Counted from the first letter of the stretch, positions 10,655-23,578 are shown. The stretch is DNA of 64,000 bases from Notospermus geniculatus (GCA_002633025.1 NMRB01000631.1:208050-272049); one strand, 5' to 3'. The notes: generated from the letters alone by a model not told the origin. Made by a program: numbers and translations.

Positions 10655-12951
10655 GCTAGGATCTCGTATTCTTGGTGCGTGCCATTCATCGATAAAATTC
10701 CTTTGCAACTGGACCGAATTGAGTTGATTTAGCTAAGTGAAGAACGTCTAGTCTGATGACGATGGTCTTCAACGTGTTCAAATAGTCGGAGTATCTGGAC
10801 AATTAGCCAGTTTGGTTTACTGTCCAAATCAAACGGCCCATTTCTCTCGCCAATACTCATACAATAAACACTTCACGTGTTTAGTTTGTATAGCCATCAT
10901 CTCAATCCATCCTTTGCCAGATCATTTACACGCACTTTTAAAAGGATTCCGTTTACACCAACACTCAGTGGGACATCTGTCATGTTATGGCTATTTATAC
11001 ATGGACGGACCGTCTACCTGATCGGGATTGCTGTTTGCTTGGACGCTTTCAAGTCGGTCCTCGAAATGGGGGTCACCATAAACGTCATAGCTCAAACTTC
11101 TGAACCAGCCACAACACTCAAGGCTTCTGCGTAAGCGCAGTAGCTATCTCTGTCGACATACCCGACAACCTTAAATCCATGATTAAGGTTAAGCAGCCAA
11201 AGCAGTCTTAGCCGACGCGTGTGAAGATGCACTCTCGGGAAGTCTAGCGGGCTGCCATCCTCAGCACCGCGACGAGGATTAAACACCTCATTCCTTAATG
11301 AGTGCCCTTAAAGTGAGACTTCATCAGTCACTCCAACTTTCTCAAATCATGAAGCCTAGAGGTTCGCCACATGTAGCCTCAAATCCGTCACCTGGCCCCG
11401 GGTGTCATTACCACTGCAGTTTGGTCCCTTGGGAATGGCGAAACCGCTAAAAGCAACCGTGCGTTATGCGAGATTGGCCACAAATAAGACTACGATGTGA
11501 TGACACGACCATCATGGCCACAAACTTCCCGAAAATCCAATGGCAAATAATTATGGCTAGACCCAAAGCCACCAAACAAGCATGATTTGTGGAACACAAA
11601 ATGAGTGACCAATTACAAGAATAGATTAGCCAATACGCTATGATAGTATTCCTTGTCTAACCGTTTCATCAGTGAGAGCCTGTCCCCCGGCTTCTCAAAA
11701 TATGGCTATCATACTGGTATATTGGCATGGCCAGTCGCATACGACTGCTTGACATGGCGTACACGTACGTCGATGTTCCAGATGACCTCATCATCCAAGA
11801 AGGATACTCTTCTTGGCTCGTAGGATTCTAGTGTGGACAGTCAAGGGAATAGTAAAGTTCCTAGATGGTGCATAATGACCACCGGCGAACGCCTCATATT
11901 CAGGTGAAGGCGATGTTTGCCCGAGAACAATCAGCACTTCAATATTTGTATGCGTATTGGCCTCTAAAAAAGTACATTTACAAGATAGACGCCGAAGGTC
12001 TTGGCCTCTCCGAGAACACACCGTTTCTTCGCCAGCAACACAGTATGCCCCACGGCTGTTAGAAGTCAATGCATACAGCGGAAACTAAATTTGATTGGTT
12101 GGAGCCCTAATTTGGAATATAATAGGAATTCCCTTAAAAATTAAGTCATGCACGTCGACATGGTCGAGGCCTACAAAAGGAAACCACAGTAACGAGACGC
12201 GTGCACGTTCAATACAACTATTGGTTCCTACCAAATATGGCAAACAATGGTTTGAATACAAAGAAGTTAACATAGTATTTTGGGCGAAAGGATTTTGTAA
12301 AATCTCCGACAGCGACCGGCTGAACGACAATGTTTACATGTATATGCAGCGTGAATTCCCTTCTTCATGATAACGTTATTATTTTTCCGCGATCTTATTC
12401 CAAGATTCAATGAATTGCATCGACTCTCATGCGACTAGCATGCGTCAACTAAAATGCCGGAATTTTGTGCCGAAGGTTGCGTTTTTGTCAGCTGAGTATT
12501 ACAAAAATCAAGATAATGTCAACGTCTTGCAATTGATAAACATGTTTAGAACAATTTGAGCATATTGGTAATCTGAAGTTCGATCTGACGACTTCAAAAA
12601 ATGCATTTGAAAGGGTGATAAATTCACAGTAGAGGCCTCCTGCGCATGTCCAGATTGACTACTTCCGGTCTTCAATAATATTCTATTGGCTCTGCCGTGG
12701 AGGTAGGCGTCGACTGAGCCGATTTAGCTACGTCACCGTACTATTTTTAGGAGGGCTTTCTCCACGTTGTGGCCGTTCTCCGAAAGGTGACGCCTCTATA
12801 GCAAATTCCCTTCCTAACAGTCGTGGCCCAGCGTGATAGGGATCAACGTCCTAGGGATGTAAGTCCGCATGCCTTTGTTAAAGGTGGCAGGGTCAGTGAC
12901 ATAATCCTTCACAAAGGAAAACTGCGGGATAGATCGGGCAGTACAATAGGG
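10655..12951. other. Non-coding, nothing identified
   Basis: Short open frames only, none recognisable. No repeats of note. Confidence 0.4.
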
Positions 12952-13400
12952 CCGAATGGGTGAATGTCGTCCTGGGTGACCCTAAATGTCACCCAGGATA
13001 AAACTGGGTGAGCCTAATCGTCCCCCAGGACATGGCTGGGTGACGTTTAGACCCTAAACGTCACCCAGATTGAAAATCGCCCCATTTTAAAACCTGCCGC
13101 CGAGGTAAGTGGTACGCTCTTCGTGTAGCTGAAAGCGAATTCTGACATCTCCACATCATCAGATGATGAAGACGCATATTGCTGTATTAGATCCATGTTT
13201 CATTCTGATTTTATGATGCAAAAACGTCACTCACGTTTGTTCATGATTTCGCGACCGCTACTTGACAGACGTTCCACTAGCATCAATCACCAGCCAAGGC
13301 GGCAGGTTTTAAAATGGCGCGATTTTCAAACTGGGTAGGGTCGCCCAGTTTTATCCTGGGTGACATTTAGGGTCACCCAGGACGACACTCACCCATTCGG
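12952..13400. mobile_element. Fold-back element with long arms and a 10-bp flanking repeat
   Basis: The arms begin CCGAATGGGTGA and are inverted copies. They carry iterated CTGGGTGAC or GTCACCCAG motifs and end near AAAACCTGCCGCC. The left arm has an extra block of about 55 bases (roughly 13008-13070) that the right arm lacks. TACAATAGGG flanks both sides (12942-12951 and 13402-13411, with one extra C on the right). Long arms and a 9-10-bp duplication fit Mutator-like elements. No transposase is present, so it is non-autonomous. Confidence 0.75.
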
Positions 13401-14442
13401 CTACAATAGGGCCCGGACTTTGCCTCCAGGGGGACTATGACCCATGTCACACCCAGATGCTCAGTATTGCTCGAAAATCGTGGGTTCACCCCAGTTAGCG
13501 AATGCCACCACCCTGATGGAAGTTAATAATGCATTCTTTTTGTCTGGCACCAGCCTTTGAAATCACACTCTCGTGTGATACCAGACACGGAAGCCGATTG
13601 ATAGAGAGGAGCTCCGCGTGCCTGCCTCCATCGAAAATAATGGCCTGGCTGGTCAGATATTTTCATCATGGACACAATCGTTTCCATGCGATTGAGTGGT
13701 GACAATGGAGCCACGTCTATTCCAGATGCTCAAAGTCAGGTCAGCACCCATATTGGAAAACCGCCCTTTGTAGAATAACCTCCAGGATTATAGGCAGGCT
13801 AATGCGAATTGGAACGTCCACTGACCTCTTGCTAAAGAAAATGATAGATGTGAGGTGGAGTATTTCTATCGTGTACACGACTCTTTCCGTGAGATTGCCT
13901 GGTGGACAATGGACTCCGTCTATCAAATTCTTCATGCTTGTCAGCTTACCATTGGTATGGTGCGGCGATTGATCAATGTACGATCATTTCTTCTGCCAGA
14001 ATTGGCGTTGTTTTCCCCGAAAGATCTGAAGAACACTCATTTTTTGCTAATTCGGATATTTTCCTTGACAACGAAGGATAGGTAAGGCATTGTGGTAAAT
14101 ATGCTCGCCCACCTATCACAGCTATGTATGGCATAGGCAATACACTTACTAGAAAACAGTATCATTAAATGGAACGATAAGTACATGTACATGTAAGGTA
14201 TGAAAAGTAGGATGTGAATAAATAGGTCTCATCGTTGTGTCAAATAATATAGTCCATGCCTAACTCCTTAATAAAAATAAAAAATATTCAACCAAGAAAT
14301 ATTTGATGTCGTCAATTCCATTCTGGTATGACAAGGAGAGCAACCACGCCACTCGGCTGCTTCAACCAACGCAGTGAAATTTGTAAGTTTGTTGATGTGC
14401 ACAACAAACTTACACCATGCGTAAATTTTCATATACATTGTA
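13401..14442. other. Non-coding with one diverged duplication
   Basis: A segment at about 13663-13720 (with GTGGTGACAATGGAGCCACG) resembles one at about 13870-13924 (with CTGGTGGACAATGGACTCCG) in direct orientation. Nothing else identified. Confidence 0.35.
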
Positions 14443-14508
14443 GGCCCGTATTTCAGAATGCTCCTCAACATAAAGCTTTACGTTGAGGGGCATTTTAAAA
14501 TACAGGCC
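14443..14508. repeat. 66-bp hairpin element
   Basis: GGCCCGTATTTCAGAATGC pairs with GCATTTTAAAATACAGGCC around CTCAACATAAAGCTTTACGT. Its GGCC(C/T)GTATT ends resemble those of several other hairpin families in the window. Confidence 0.65.
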
Positions 14509-14536
14509 AATTTTTGAAAATTCTCGTAACGCCACA

Positions 14537-14678
14537 GTCGAGTGCAAGAACGTGGGAACCAATTAGAACACCTGTTACTCACTAAGGAGTAGAATGATTG
14601 GCTGATGGGAAAGGTGGTTGTTACGGTCAGCCTTATATCTTAACACAGAGGATACACGTCCACGATTTGGCACTCGAC
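14537..14678. repeat. MITE-like element with GTCGAGTGC ends
   Basis: GTCGAGTGCAAGAACGTGG at the left pairs with CCACGATTTGGCACTCGAC at the right. The spacer is about 100 bases and non-coding. Confidence 0.55.
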
Positions 14679-15578
14679 AGGCCTCTGAATTGCAAGGAAA
14701 ATATAGCCATACATTACCCGGACATCAGTAGTGCTATTTCCGGAGACAATAAAAGTTTCAATTTGTCAGATAAATAACGGAGAGAACTTGTTTCAAAAAT
14801 AATGACCTGTCACTTTACCATTATTCTGTTTCATCGACACCCGAATGCACGCTTTGTCAAGGTTATCAAATAATCAAATTATTCTGTTCGGAAGCATCAC
14901 CTCACATCCAACCACTAATTACAACCGGTGATATGCGACTCGCTAACCAATTCCAAAAGTAAAATGTAATTTCCAAAAGCTGAAAAATGACGCGTTTTCA
15001 ATTTAAAATATATTATTAGACTGTGCAACATGACAAGGGCAATGGGAATAAGACTGATTCTTTTTAGTCGCCGAAAATAATAGGGTTGTCGGATGATGGA
15101 TATGTTGGTTGCAGTTTTGGGAAGTATCGTCATCTATACTCCAAATGTTTATCATATGTACATCTAATAAGGATATATGACATATCTAACTGGTTTTTGA
15201 TTTGACCTACTTTTCAAGGTCACAGATAGATCAAAGTTCAAAATTTTGCCATTTGGTTTCAGTTTCGTGGCTATTAGTGTTTTCTAACATGGTGTGTGTC
15301 TAGGTCCCTCCTATATGTTCAGCAATTTTCGGCACGATTCTACCTCAAACATGGCCGCCACGCGGCCATCTTTGAAAAATGGCTTTTGGTCCAAAGTTCT
15401 AAATGTGGTATCATGTTTCCCTGGAACAAATTGACTTGACACTTCTTGTTCCTTCTTCTGGTTCATTCACCAAGGTGAGCACACGGCCCATGGCCCATGG
15501 ACCATTTCATTGGGCGTCAATAAAATATGGCATCATATTCAGAAATGGGAGGACTTATCACTCCTTGGTTAACATTGA
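14679..15578. other. Non-coding, nothing identified
   Basis: No recognisable coding or repeat feature. Confidence 0.4.
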
Positions 15579-15670
15579 GCCAGGCGTAACGCAAAGCAGT
15601 GACAGTTTAGCATTGCTGTAAGTGGCCAGGCGTAACGCAAAGCAGTGACAGTTTAGCATTGCTGTAAGTG
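15579..15670. repeat. Exact 46-bp tandem duplication
   Basis: 15579-15624 is repeated without a mismatch at 15625-15670. The unit starts GCCAGGCGTAACGCAAAG. It abuts the following hairpin element and is young, or else an assembly artefact. Confidence 0.95.
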
Positions 15671-15672
15671 TA

Positions 15673-15808
15673 GGGCAGTATTCAAAAAGGGTGTTTAGAT
15701 ACTAGACGCGTGTAACTGTCAAATGCATAGTGGAAGTGTGTGCATTTAGTGAAGTTACACGCGTCTAAGTCTTAAACGCGCGATGATCACCCTTTTTGAA
15801 TAAGGCCC
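15673..15808. repeat. MITE with GGGC..TATTCAAAAAGGGTG ends
   Basis: GGGCAGTATTCAAAAAGGGTG at the left is matched by CACCCTTTTTGAATAAGGCCC at the right. GTA precedes the left end and follows the right end, a possible 3-bp duplication. The core includes AGACGCGTGTAACT and its inverse. A relative is at 29713-29827. Confidence 0.75.
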
Positions 15809-18800
15809 GTACATTTTGCAGCTAGGACATCTTCCTGATTTTCATTCTTTGCTTTAGAAATGATATTGCTGATTGATGTTCTGTTGGGTGCAGTGGTTAC
15901 GAATTGGTTTACTCTTGTGTATTTTTTTCTTTGCAGCACGTAACACTTTAATTGGCTTTATCAAAAAGGTAATACATCAAATTATTGTAATTAAAAGATT
16001 GTTCTTATAAGCTTACTGGTCTATTTTACGAGTCAGCAAATTGGAGGATAAATCTCCGAGAAAAATCAGCAAGTGCTCCAACTGAATTTTCCCGTAATGC
16101 AGATGAATGAGGTTCTTGTATGTATAATTGACCGGAAATGCTCAAATTGACCTTTCCGATAATAAGTCGCGACAAGAGGATCTCCATCAGAAGTTTTTAT
16201 CCCCCATGTCATCGTCAATAAGTTTGTAGTCCTGTTGGCGTCGTCCCCAAGAACTGGGACCCATTCGACCTACCATAAACTTCAGGTAAGTAGCCAAGCT
16301 CAATAGTCCAATCTGGCATTTTTTATGGCAATAGACGTCATAATGAGAAAATCAAGACCGGTAGAAACAGTTAAGGAACGCGGAACTAACAGATGACATG
16401 TGCTTGGCCGGGCGTCCCCGGAGGAAATATTTGTGCCTTTCAATCAAGGAAATGTTGGCAGGCGGCAGGGGCCGGTAATACATCTCAACGGTGGGCGATG
16501 AGGAGACACACTGAACATGTTAAGGAGGGTGAAAACGACATAAGGGTGGGCAATATTCGTATGTTAACCCATTAATAAAAACATTTGGAAATCTAGGCGA
16601 GTTTGACGTCGTTCTGATTAAGTTCTGAGCTTGCAAAGGCAGGAATGTAAACGTTATGACAAGATGGCTCCGTGGATCGTTCGGTAGATGAAGATCTTGG
16701 AGGAACAACTCGAGTGCGAGTAATCATTAAGACCAGAAACAACAGGCAATAAGACGAGTTCGAGTGTCGGGCCAGCTGGTTTCAATAAATATGCTGACGA
16801 GGCAAAAAATGAATACTCTTTAGGAACATTGGGGAATATGGAAAAAAGGACGAGAAGTAGAAGACAAGAAGTTTTTGATTGATACGAATTGTGAAGACAC
16901 GTTTCCATCCCATCGTTGTTAACAGGGGCGGCTCGTCTCTAAACAGTTGGCTTAGAAATTTGAAACTTGAGGTACAGGAATCCTAGGGTAAAAATTATTT
17001 CTGGACTGAAACTTAGCGCTGCCAGTTGTACGCCCTGGCCTGTAGGAGGCGCTTTGTGGAAGCCTTCTTTTTACCATATATCCAGGACGCTGCTAGCTAG
17101 AACCACGAGAGTCACTATGAGAGTCACAGTTTCATTTAACCAAAGAGACTTATGAGAGAGGTGAGCACAATGTCCTTGGACATTTCATTTGTACTAAACG
17201 AATATTCTCAATAGTAATCAGGGTTCAGGGCTATAGAAATCACTTTTTTTACTTTTCCCCTCTCCCCCCGATCATCTTCCCCTCTGTCATATTTTCCTTT
17301 CTGTAGTACAAGACTCAATTCTTATGCTCATTCAAAATCTCAATGCACTGAACTGCTTGATTTTCATATTATGGACACCGGTACGAATTTACTTGATTTG
17401 TGGAATAAAAAGAATCATAAAAAGGGAAACTAGAACACTCATGTACATGTACATAACCATGTATTCTATGTTTTGAAAAGTAAAATGAAGACTCTCGGTG
17501 TACGTGTTCATCGGTGGCGAACTGAACCTGGCATGGAGAAGGCCACTCATGTTATCGATGTTGACTAAGAACTCGACCTTAGTTGACCACTCGTAATGGT
17601 CCGCTGTATCCGGACATTGCCAAGACGAAAAGCTCTGAACAACTGCACCTTGTCTGGTGTGGTCTGTAAAGAATCTTAATAACGACACTAGCTGTGGATG
17701 TGATATTGGTGCAAATCGACGGGTACTTTGGAATGATATGCGGTCTGATACATTGAGTTGGACGAATACTCGGTAGAGTTAGTTCCACTGCATCACCAAA
17801 CCATATCAGCATCCACTAAACGAGGGGAAAACTGATGTTGCTTAGTTGCAGTGTCTAATTTGAGAGGAAAAAATGTCTACCGTCCCACAAAAAGTGAGTA
17901 AATCATCAAGCTGGACTGGCCGCTCTATTGGACCTGGGAATTGTGTGGTATTGAGTCGTTGATAGAAGAGCAATTTCCCAAAGTCCATATAACATAATAT
18001 CACTCCTTGACGATGATTCCAGACTCACAACTAGCAGCAGTTCCTGGTATATTTCGAGCCTGAAAGCTATTAAAACTCTTCACTTCATACACCTTTCTTT
18101 TTTTCATACCAGTATCATTTAGATTGTACCAAGAAGAGAAAAACAGTTAATTACTTTCCTAAACGATTGTCAAGGTATGACAGGTCGCATGGAATGGTCC
18201 AGAAGTAATGAAGTGTCTTACGATATTAAACCATTGAAACAGATTTTTTTCTATATTTGCAGGTGAGATCAGAAAAACTAAGAGATTTCTTTAACACTTT
18301 CGTGATTCTTTATCGTTGCCAACAACTGACACCAGCTACATGTAAGATCAGAGGATGCAACAACTCTATTTTTCATTAGTATAAATCACTTTATAATACA
18401 TGCATCAAGAACTTATACATGCATAATATTATCACTGCTCTCCTAGCAGAGGTAGATGTTTGGAGAGGGCTCAACTTGACAGCATAATAAAATTGTTCCT
18501 CATTTCCGGCAATTAGATTGAGGTCTAAATTGCCTTGTGAATCGAAGTCAGACGTTTTAACGACAGTATGATTAGCTTGCACGCCTTGTTTATTTCAATT
18601 TGACAAAGAGGAAATGCACCTTAGTTCTGTCTATGTGCAGTTATTACCATTGTTCAATAACTTTTAAGAAGCATTTGATTTAAAAAAGTGCAGTGGAAAG
18701 AACGATTTTATCAACCAGAAGGCATGAATGCTGAAAAACATAGTTGCTAAAGTACGGTACATGTACAGTATGTGCATGATCTTGGGGTCACTAGCTGGTA

Positions 18801-19270
18801 CAAGAAATCAAAAGTCAATATCACACCTTTTATCAAACCTGCCGACAACATTCTTAACAAATTTGTAAGGTACTGGTCTAGACATGAAATTCATGAGTCC
18901 TGATCTATCAAGATAAAACATATAATACTTTGATCCTAAATAAATGATCCTAAAAACCCATCAAAAAGTATTACTTTTCCAAAAATTGTTAATACCCAAA
19001 ATCCACAAATCATCATAAAATACACCAAAACACCATAAAACAGGCCTCCAGTCTTGGGTGCAGCTTGACGCATGTGATAACCAACCCAGTGAGAAAACAA
19101 AAACAACGGAGCCAACAGATTGGGTTTCGAGAGTGAACCACTTCAATCGTCAACCAAAGAAAGAAACACGATCCGCGGAAAACATCACCGTTAAAACACC
19201 ATGCGAAGTTGTACAAACGTCTGCGAGCGACGCACGCAGCCGTATAACAGTCGATCGCCCTTGCTGTATT
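15809..19270. other. Intergenic or intronic DNA
   Basis: No recognisable gene. A minus-strand frame around 17500-17664 follows a reasonable acceptor-like TTCTTTACAG and contains several possible donors. It may be a small exon, but I do not recognise the peptide and do not call it. TACATGTA palindromes occur at 17447 and 18758. Confidence 0.35.
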
Positions 19271-19393
19271 GATTAACAGAGGTTATTGCTCACTTTCTAG
19301 GCGTTGTGATAAATGGTATTTCTTTGTGGTTTGATTAAATCAGAAAGAAATGCTTGTAAATCTTTTAGATCTGTTATCGACCTCTGTTAATAA
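19271..19393. repeat. Short inverted repeat, TTAACAGAGGT ends
   Basis: GATTAACAGAGGTTA at the left and GACCTCTGTTAATAATT at the right are inverted copies, with a spacer of about 90 bases. Confidence 0.5.
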
Positions 19394-19653
19394 TTGAATT
19401 CGTCACACAACGAATGAAACATCAAAAAGTGGTGTTATAAGATTGTAACACTGCACGACATGCCACAGATATCCAGCAACTGTGTGTTCAACATATCAGT
19501 GTAATGCCTTGGTTATAAGTATCACTGCTTTCATTGGAATTAGGAAAACAACTTAGCCACTTTTTGACTCAAAGATCTTGGTAACACAACCAAGGATTGC
19601 TGGGTGGAGATAAATTCGCTTTAGTTGTTCAATTTTTCTAAGTTTGAGGCATT

Positions 19654-19834
19654 TTAGGATAAGGGATTGACTTCGCCGTCGGTCATTGGTTGTGCAACCA
19701 AGACTCGTCGAGTGTTTCTCAAATTAGGCCCAAAACCATTGACGCCCTGGTTTTTGGCATGACTTTCGTACAACCGATGAGTCTTGGTTACACAACCAAT
19801 GGCGGACGGCGAGGACTTAATCCTTAATCCTTAA
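19654..19834. repeat. Fold-back element
   Basis: The arm 19654-19710, with CATTGGTTGTGCAACCAAGA, pairs with 19776-19834, with TCTTGGTTACACAACCAATG. A third partial copy of the arm core lies upstream at 19576-19605. Confidence 0.6.
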
Positions 19835-20157
19835 GCAAAATGGGAAAAGGAAGCTGTTGTTTTATCTATCGGTATGCTTCTCACGCTCCCAGCCAAAAGC
19901 CAAATATCTCTGTCCAGTATCTTGCCAAGCTTCTAGATCTGCCGAGAATTCGAACGGATAAGGCTGATTTTTCAGCACCTGTCAATATGTCTGTTTGAAA
20001 GATCTTCCTCTGTCAAAGTCAGGAGACAAATGCCAACTCGAATAGCTTGGAAGCAATGGAGTGGGGTAAACGAAGTAGGGTAATGCAGACTTCACGAAGA
20101 GTCGAGCTAGAACATACTCAACGAATCCAAGGCATGTCACACACAACCAGCAGATCT

Positions 20158-20494
20158 TTAAAGGGATACTCCATTCACTGTGTAAAATTTTGAATTTTGA
20201 AATACGTTACTCACAAATTCACTGATATCTGCAACATGTCATATTTTTTGAAATCAGCAAACTCATCATTATAAGCATTTTTATTGCATCCCAAGGGGAC
20301 CATTGCACAGCACATGTGATGTCATGTGTGTTCAGTGCATATTTAAGAAGGTACAACCAATAGGCCTAGCAGTCACAGTATTAGGTCATTCACTACAATG
20401 GAGGTCTTCAGCCTAGTGACATCACAACTCACGGCAACAGTCTCCATGGATTGATAAAATTCTAAAGTTCACAATGAGTGGAGTTTCCCTTTAA
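20158..20494. mobile_element. TTAA-flanked MITE
   Basis: TTAA is present at both ends (20158-20161 and 20491-20494). Inside it the ends AGGGATACTCCATTCACTGTG and AGGGAAACTCCACTCATTGTG (read inward) match in inverted orientation. TTAA target sites are typical of piggyBac-like elements. No coding capacity. Confidence 0.7.
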
Positions 20495-21318
20495 AAGAAC
20501 TCCCTTCTGAAATGCATAGTCATCTTAAGAAGCCACTGCACCCAACCTCTCCGCAAACTGATATTTGATCCAGAGTACAGCAATTCAATCCCTGCTCATT
20601 GTTTTCCATCTCAGCTTATTGACAATAGCAGCTGAAACAAAGTGGTTTTTTTTCGACGAGTGTAAACCACAGCGATACCAGAGGGAATATCAAATTAAGT
20701 CTGCAGTCGCTTATTTCCACTAAGAAATCTTTTTCTCAAAATCCCGATTTTATTTTGAATGAAATCGACATAGCGGATTTAAAAGAAGGAAACATTATTG
20801 CACGCTTAATGACTTCGATTTATTGCACGACTTGGTGAAGATTTAGAAAACACAAATATTGGTGTCGATGCCATTACAGAGTTTTCGTACACCAAAATAT
20901 CCGGATCAAAAACTGCTCTTCATCGCGTTGTACATGTACCTCAGGTTTCCTATTAAATCGCAAGCTTCTCTTTATAGTGTGCGATCAATTTTAGGTTCGT
21001 CCACAACGTAACTTTTTGAACGCAGGTGGCAGATGAGGACATGGAGGAGGAAAAACTGAACCAAGGGAAATGTGTCCAGAGAAATGTATTATTAATTTGT
21101 AAAATTCAAATCGAAGTGCATTCGAAGTGCATCTAAGTACAAGAGTACAGTCCTCAATGCACGCTGACATATGCAAGACGATGAATAAAGCTGATGAGAG
21201 CTGCACACATTCCTCTTCCCTTCTAATTCAAGAAGAAAGAAAATGGCTGCCGATTTCTGGATCAACCTGGTTTTCAGACTATTTATTTACAACATTTGCC
21301 TATTTTTCAGCCAATGCC
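20495..21318. other. Non-coding, nothing identified
   Basis: No recognisable coding or repeat feature. Confidence 0.4.
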
Positions 21319-21461
21319 AAATTAGGGACTTTCGGCAAGGCTCCGAATCGTCGATCCGTGTCACGTATGACGTATCGAGCTATTTTCTATCAAAGTCATA
21401 CGTCATACGTTAACACGGATCGACGATATGGAGCCTTGCCAAAAGCCTCTTCGCACTTGTA
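21319..21461. repeat. Fold-back MITE with GGCAAGGCTCC arms
   Basis: TCGGCAAGGCTCCGAATCGT at the left is matched by the inverted arm with ATATGGAGCCTTGCCAAA at the right. The centre holds TATGACGTAT and ATACGTCATA, also inverted. Confidence 0.65.
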
Positions 21462-22132
21462 ACGTATGAGGAAGAGATTTACTTTGTAATAAAACAACGA
21501 AGTTCCATTCGGTCGTCATTGTTAGTCCAGTCAGTTCGTGACACTGTCTGCCATACTGACGACAGCGGACAAGAGGCACTCCTTCGGATGATAAAACAGC
21601 TACACAATATTCATTATAATTCCTACTTTATCGAAACATTACATGGCTTTAACGACAAGTCCAAAACAAACTTTGAAATAAAATCATTCCAAGCGATTGG
21701 AACACACGTCGATTACACAAGAATGTCAACAAAATAAAAACACTCAACGTCACTTAACTTGATTAATGCTCGCGTCATCAATGAAATTATTGCAACTCTG
21801 ATGATAATCGATGACGAGAAAGCAAAGATAAAGCACCATTGATTCAGTTAGTAGAGTCCTTTCAATGCTAATCTATTCTATCATTCTCCTTATCGGTTTC
21901 AATGGAATGTGCAATGAAAAATCTGCGGCGTCGATAAGAGTGCTACGGTCTGCAATGCTAACACTTACAGAGCTAAACCTTTTCCCGCATGACACAATTT
22001 CTCATAAAGGTACCAGTATCCCGTGTTTTAGATCCCCGTAAAATTGATTCAGTGTGGAGTGCGATCTGCAAACGTGTAGGAGATTAAAAAAACTGGTTCT
22101 GTTGATAATTCGAATGTTGGTTTCTTGTTTGA
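21462..22132. other. Non-coding, nothing identified
   Basis: No recognisable coding or repeat feature. Confidence 0.4.
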
Positions 22133-22230
22133 CAGAACTGTCACTTCTGGGATCTCTACTAGAAAGTGCCTGAGGAAGACCCCGGTTGGGGTCGCAAATT
22201 TACAAAATTCGGATACGACTTGACTTATAC
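22133..22230 (+). repeat. Hammerhead-like repeat family, copy A
   Basis: Shares TCTCTACTAGAAAGTGCCTG with the copies near 27.5 and 45.8 kb. The core is CTGAGGA at 22170-22176, then GACCCC-GGTT-GGGGTC, a perfect six-pair stem, followed by GCAA instead of GAAA. It is therefore a mutated version of the core described at 45813. Confidence 0.7.
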
Positions 22231-22872
22231 TATCACAGAACTGTCCGTGGTGTTCAAATCTTGCCCACGTACGTGTAACATCTTCTCTCATTGGTTCAGG
22301 CATGCAGCAGCTGTACCCACCATCCATCCACCCAGGCTGGACCACTTGACGATATATTCCGCCCGACTGCCTCACAGACTCTGCCGTCTTTGATAACGCT
22401 ACTCCTATATCCTTCACACGGTTGGCGTAATCTTCGGAGACGAGAGTGACAGAAATATAAATGGACATACCCGTATCATCGCGTTATAGCCGTAGAACAC
22501 ATATATTCTACACGTAACCCTCTTATAGAGTATTTTATACAGACTGTACAAAACAAAATGGAAGGTATATAGATACTTGTGGTTCTGAGAGAAATCACGT
22601 CTACGGATTTCTCCTCGCCGAAGAGGTAATGATGGCCCCATCACACCAAACTAGTTCCCAGTACGTTCTTGAAAATGTTGCCAAACGGGCTCAAACTGTG
22701 TGCGAACGGGGTGGACGTAGTAGCAACTCTTTACAGTCTTTTTACGAACTTCATGGACGGGCTCGGACGGGAAGGGTGTTCCAGAACTTCAAGACATTAT
22801 TTGGCCAACGCACCGTGCTTCTAGCCCGTTTTACGATTTTTTGGACGGGGCAGTACGTTTTGAGAACTACTT

Positions 22873-22913
22873 NNNNNNNNNNNNNNNNNNNNNNNNNNNN
22901 NNNNNNNNNNNNN
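22873..22913. other. Assembly gap (41 N)
   Basis: Unknown bases inside inverted-repeat element A. Single ambiguous bases also occur at 36827, 45074 and 51684, each in or beside repeated or low-complexity sequence. Confidence 1.
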
Positions 22914-23193
22914 ACTTGTTTCTTTAGAATGCTGTTAATCCTTAAGAGGTGAAATCTACTTGGGTCTTGAGATTGCTGTTAATCCGCAGTGCCATTATCG
23001 GTACTTTGACATGTTTGCCTTTGGGTAAATTTCTGCATTTTGATTTACATATGTATTTCATAGTTTATTGTTATGTTAGATGTTCTTTATTAATTGCTGA
23101 TTAATAAAGATACTTATGCTGCCCCCAAAAAGTCTGTGCTTTGTTATGTCACTTGGCAGTCCGATCCCATCCTTCCCTGATCAGCCCCCTTCC

Positions 23194-23505
23194 AGCACTT
23201 CGTAGTTGAGATAACAGCACTTGATAGTGCTGAAATATGCATAAATAGCACTTGACAGGTGTTTCCCTTCTAGCACTTCAAGGTAAATGGTAGCACTTAA
23301 AAGTGTTGTAGAGGTGCTATAACTGCAATTCGGGGTGCTATTTTTTCAGCACTTCAGTAGCACTTCAGCAGCACTTCGGAAGTGCTGAAATATTAGCACT
23401 TGCCCAAGTGCTGGAGTAGCACCTGAAGTGCAGTCCCCCACAGAGCACCCCTTTGGTGCTAAATTTAGCACTTGAAGTGCTGAATTTAGCACTTCATTTT
23501 TTAGA
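23194..23505. repeat. Dense cluster of AGCACTT / AAGTGCT heptamers
   Basis: More than a dozen copies of AGCACTT or its complement AAGTGCT, or one-base variants, occur in about 310 bases. Spacing is irregular and orientation mixed, and many pairs form local hairpins such as AGCACTTCGGAAGTGCT. There is no constant period and no coding frame. Confidence 0.8.
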
Positions 23506-23578
23506 GTGCAGTTTGAGCCCGTTCGGCAAAATTTTCAAGAACGTACTGAGAACTAGCTCAGTGTGATGGGGGTATTAA

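Larger units (their letters stand above)
22637..23572. mobile_element. Inverted-repeat element A (TTAA family), interrupted by a gap
   Basis: About 63 bases at the left end (CCCCATCACACC onward) are repeated inverted at the right end, 23510-23572. A sequence like the family's inner right end (GTTTTGAGAACTACTT) stops at 22872, where the assembly gap begins. The element may therefore be two copies in inverted orientation. The AGCACTT-rich block lies inside it. TTAA occurs two bases beyond the right end; no TTAA is visible on the left. Confidence 0.6.

Noticed and set aside
22049-22468. 139-codon minus-strand open frame
   Set aside because: Part of it is the antisense of the hammerhead-like repeat. 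A segment before a GTACGT donor-like site looked exon-like but matches no family I know.
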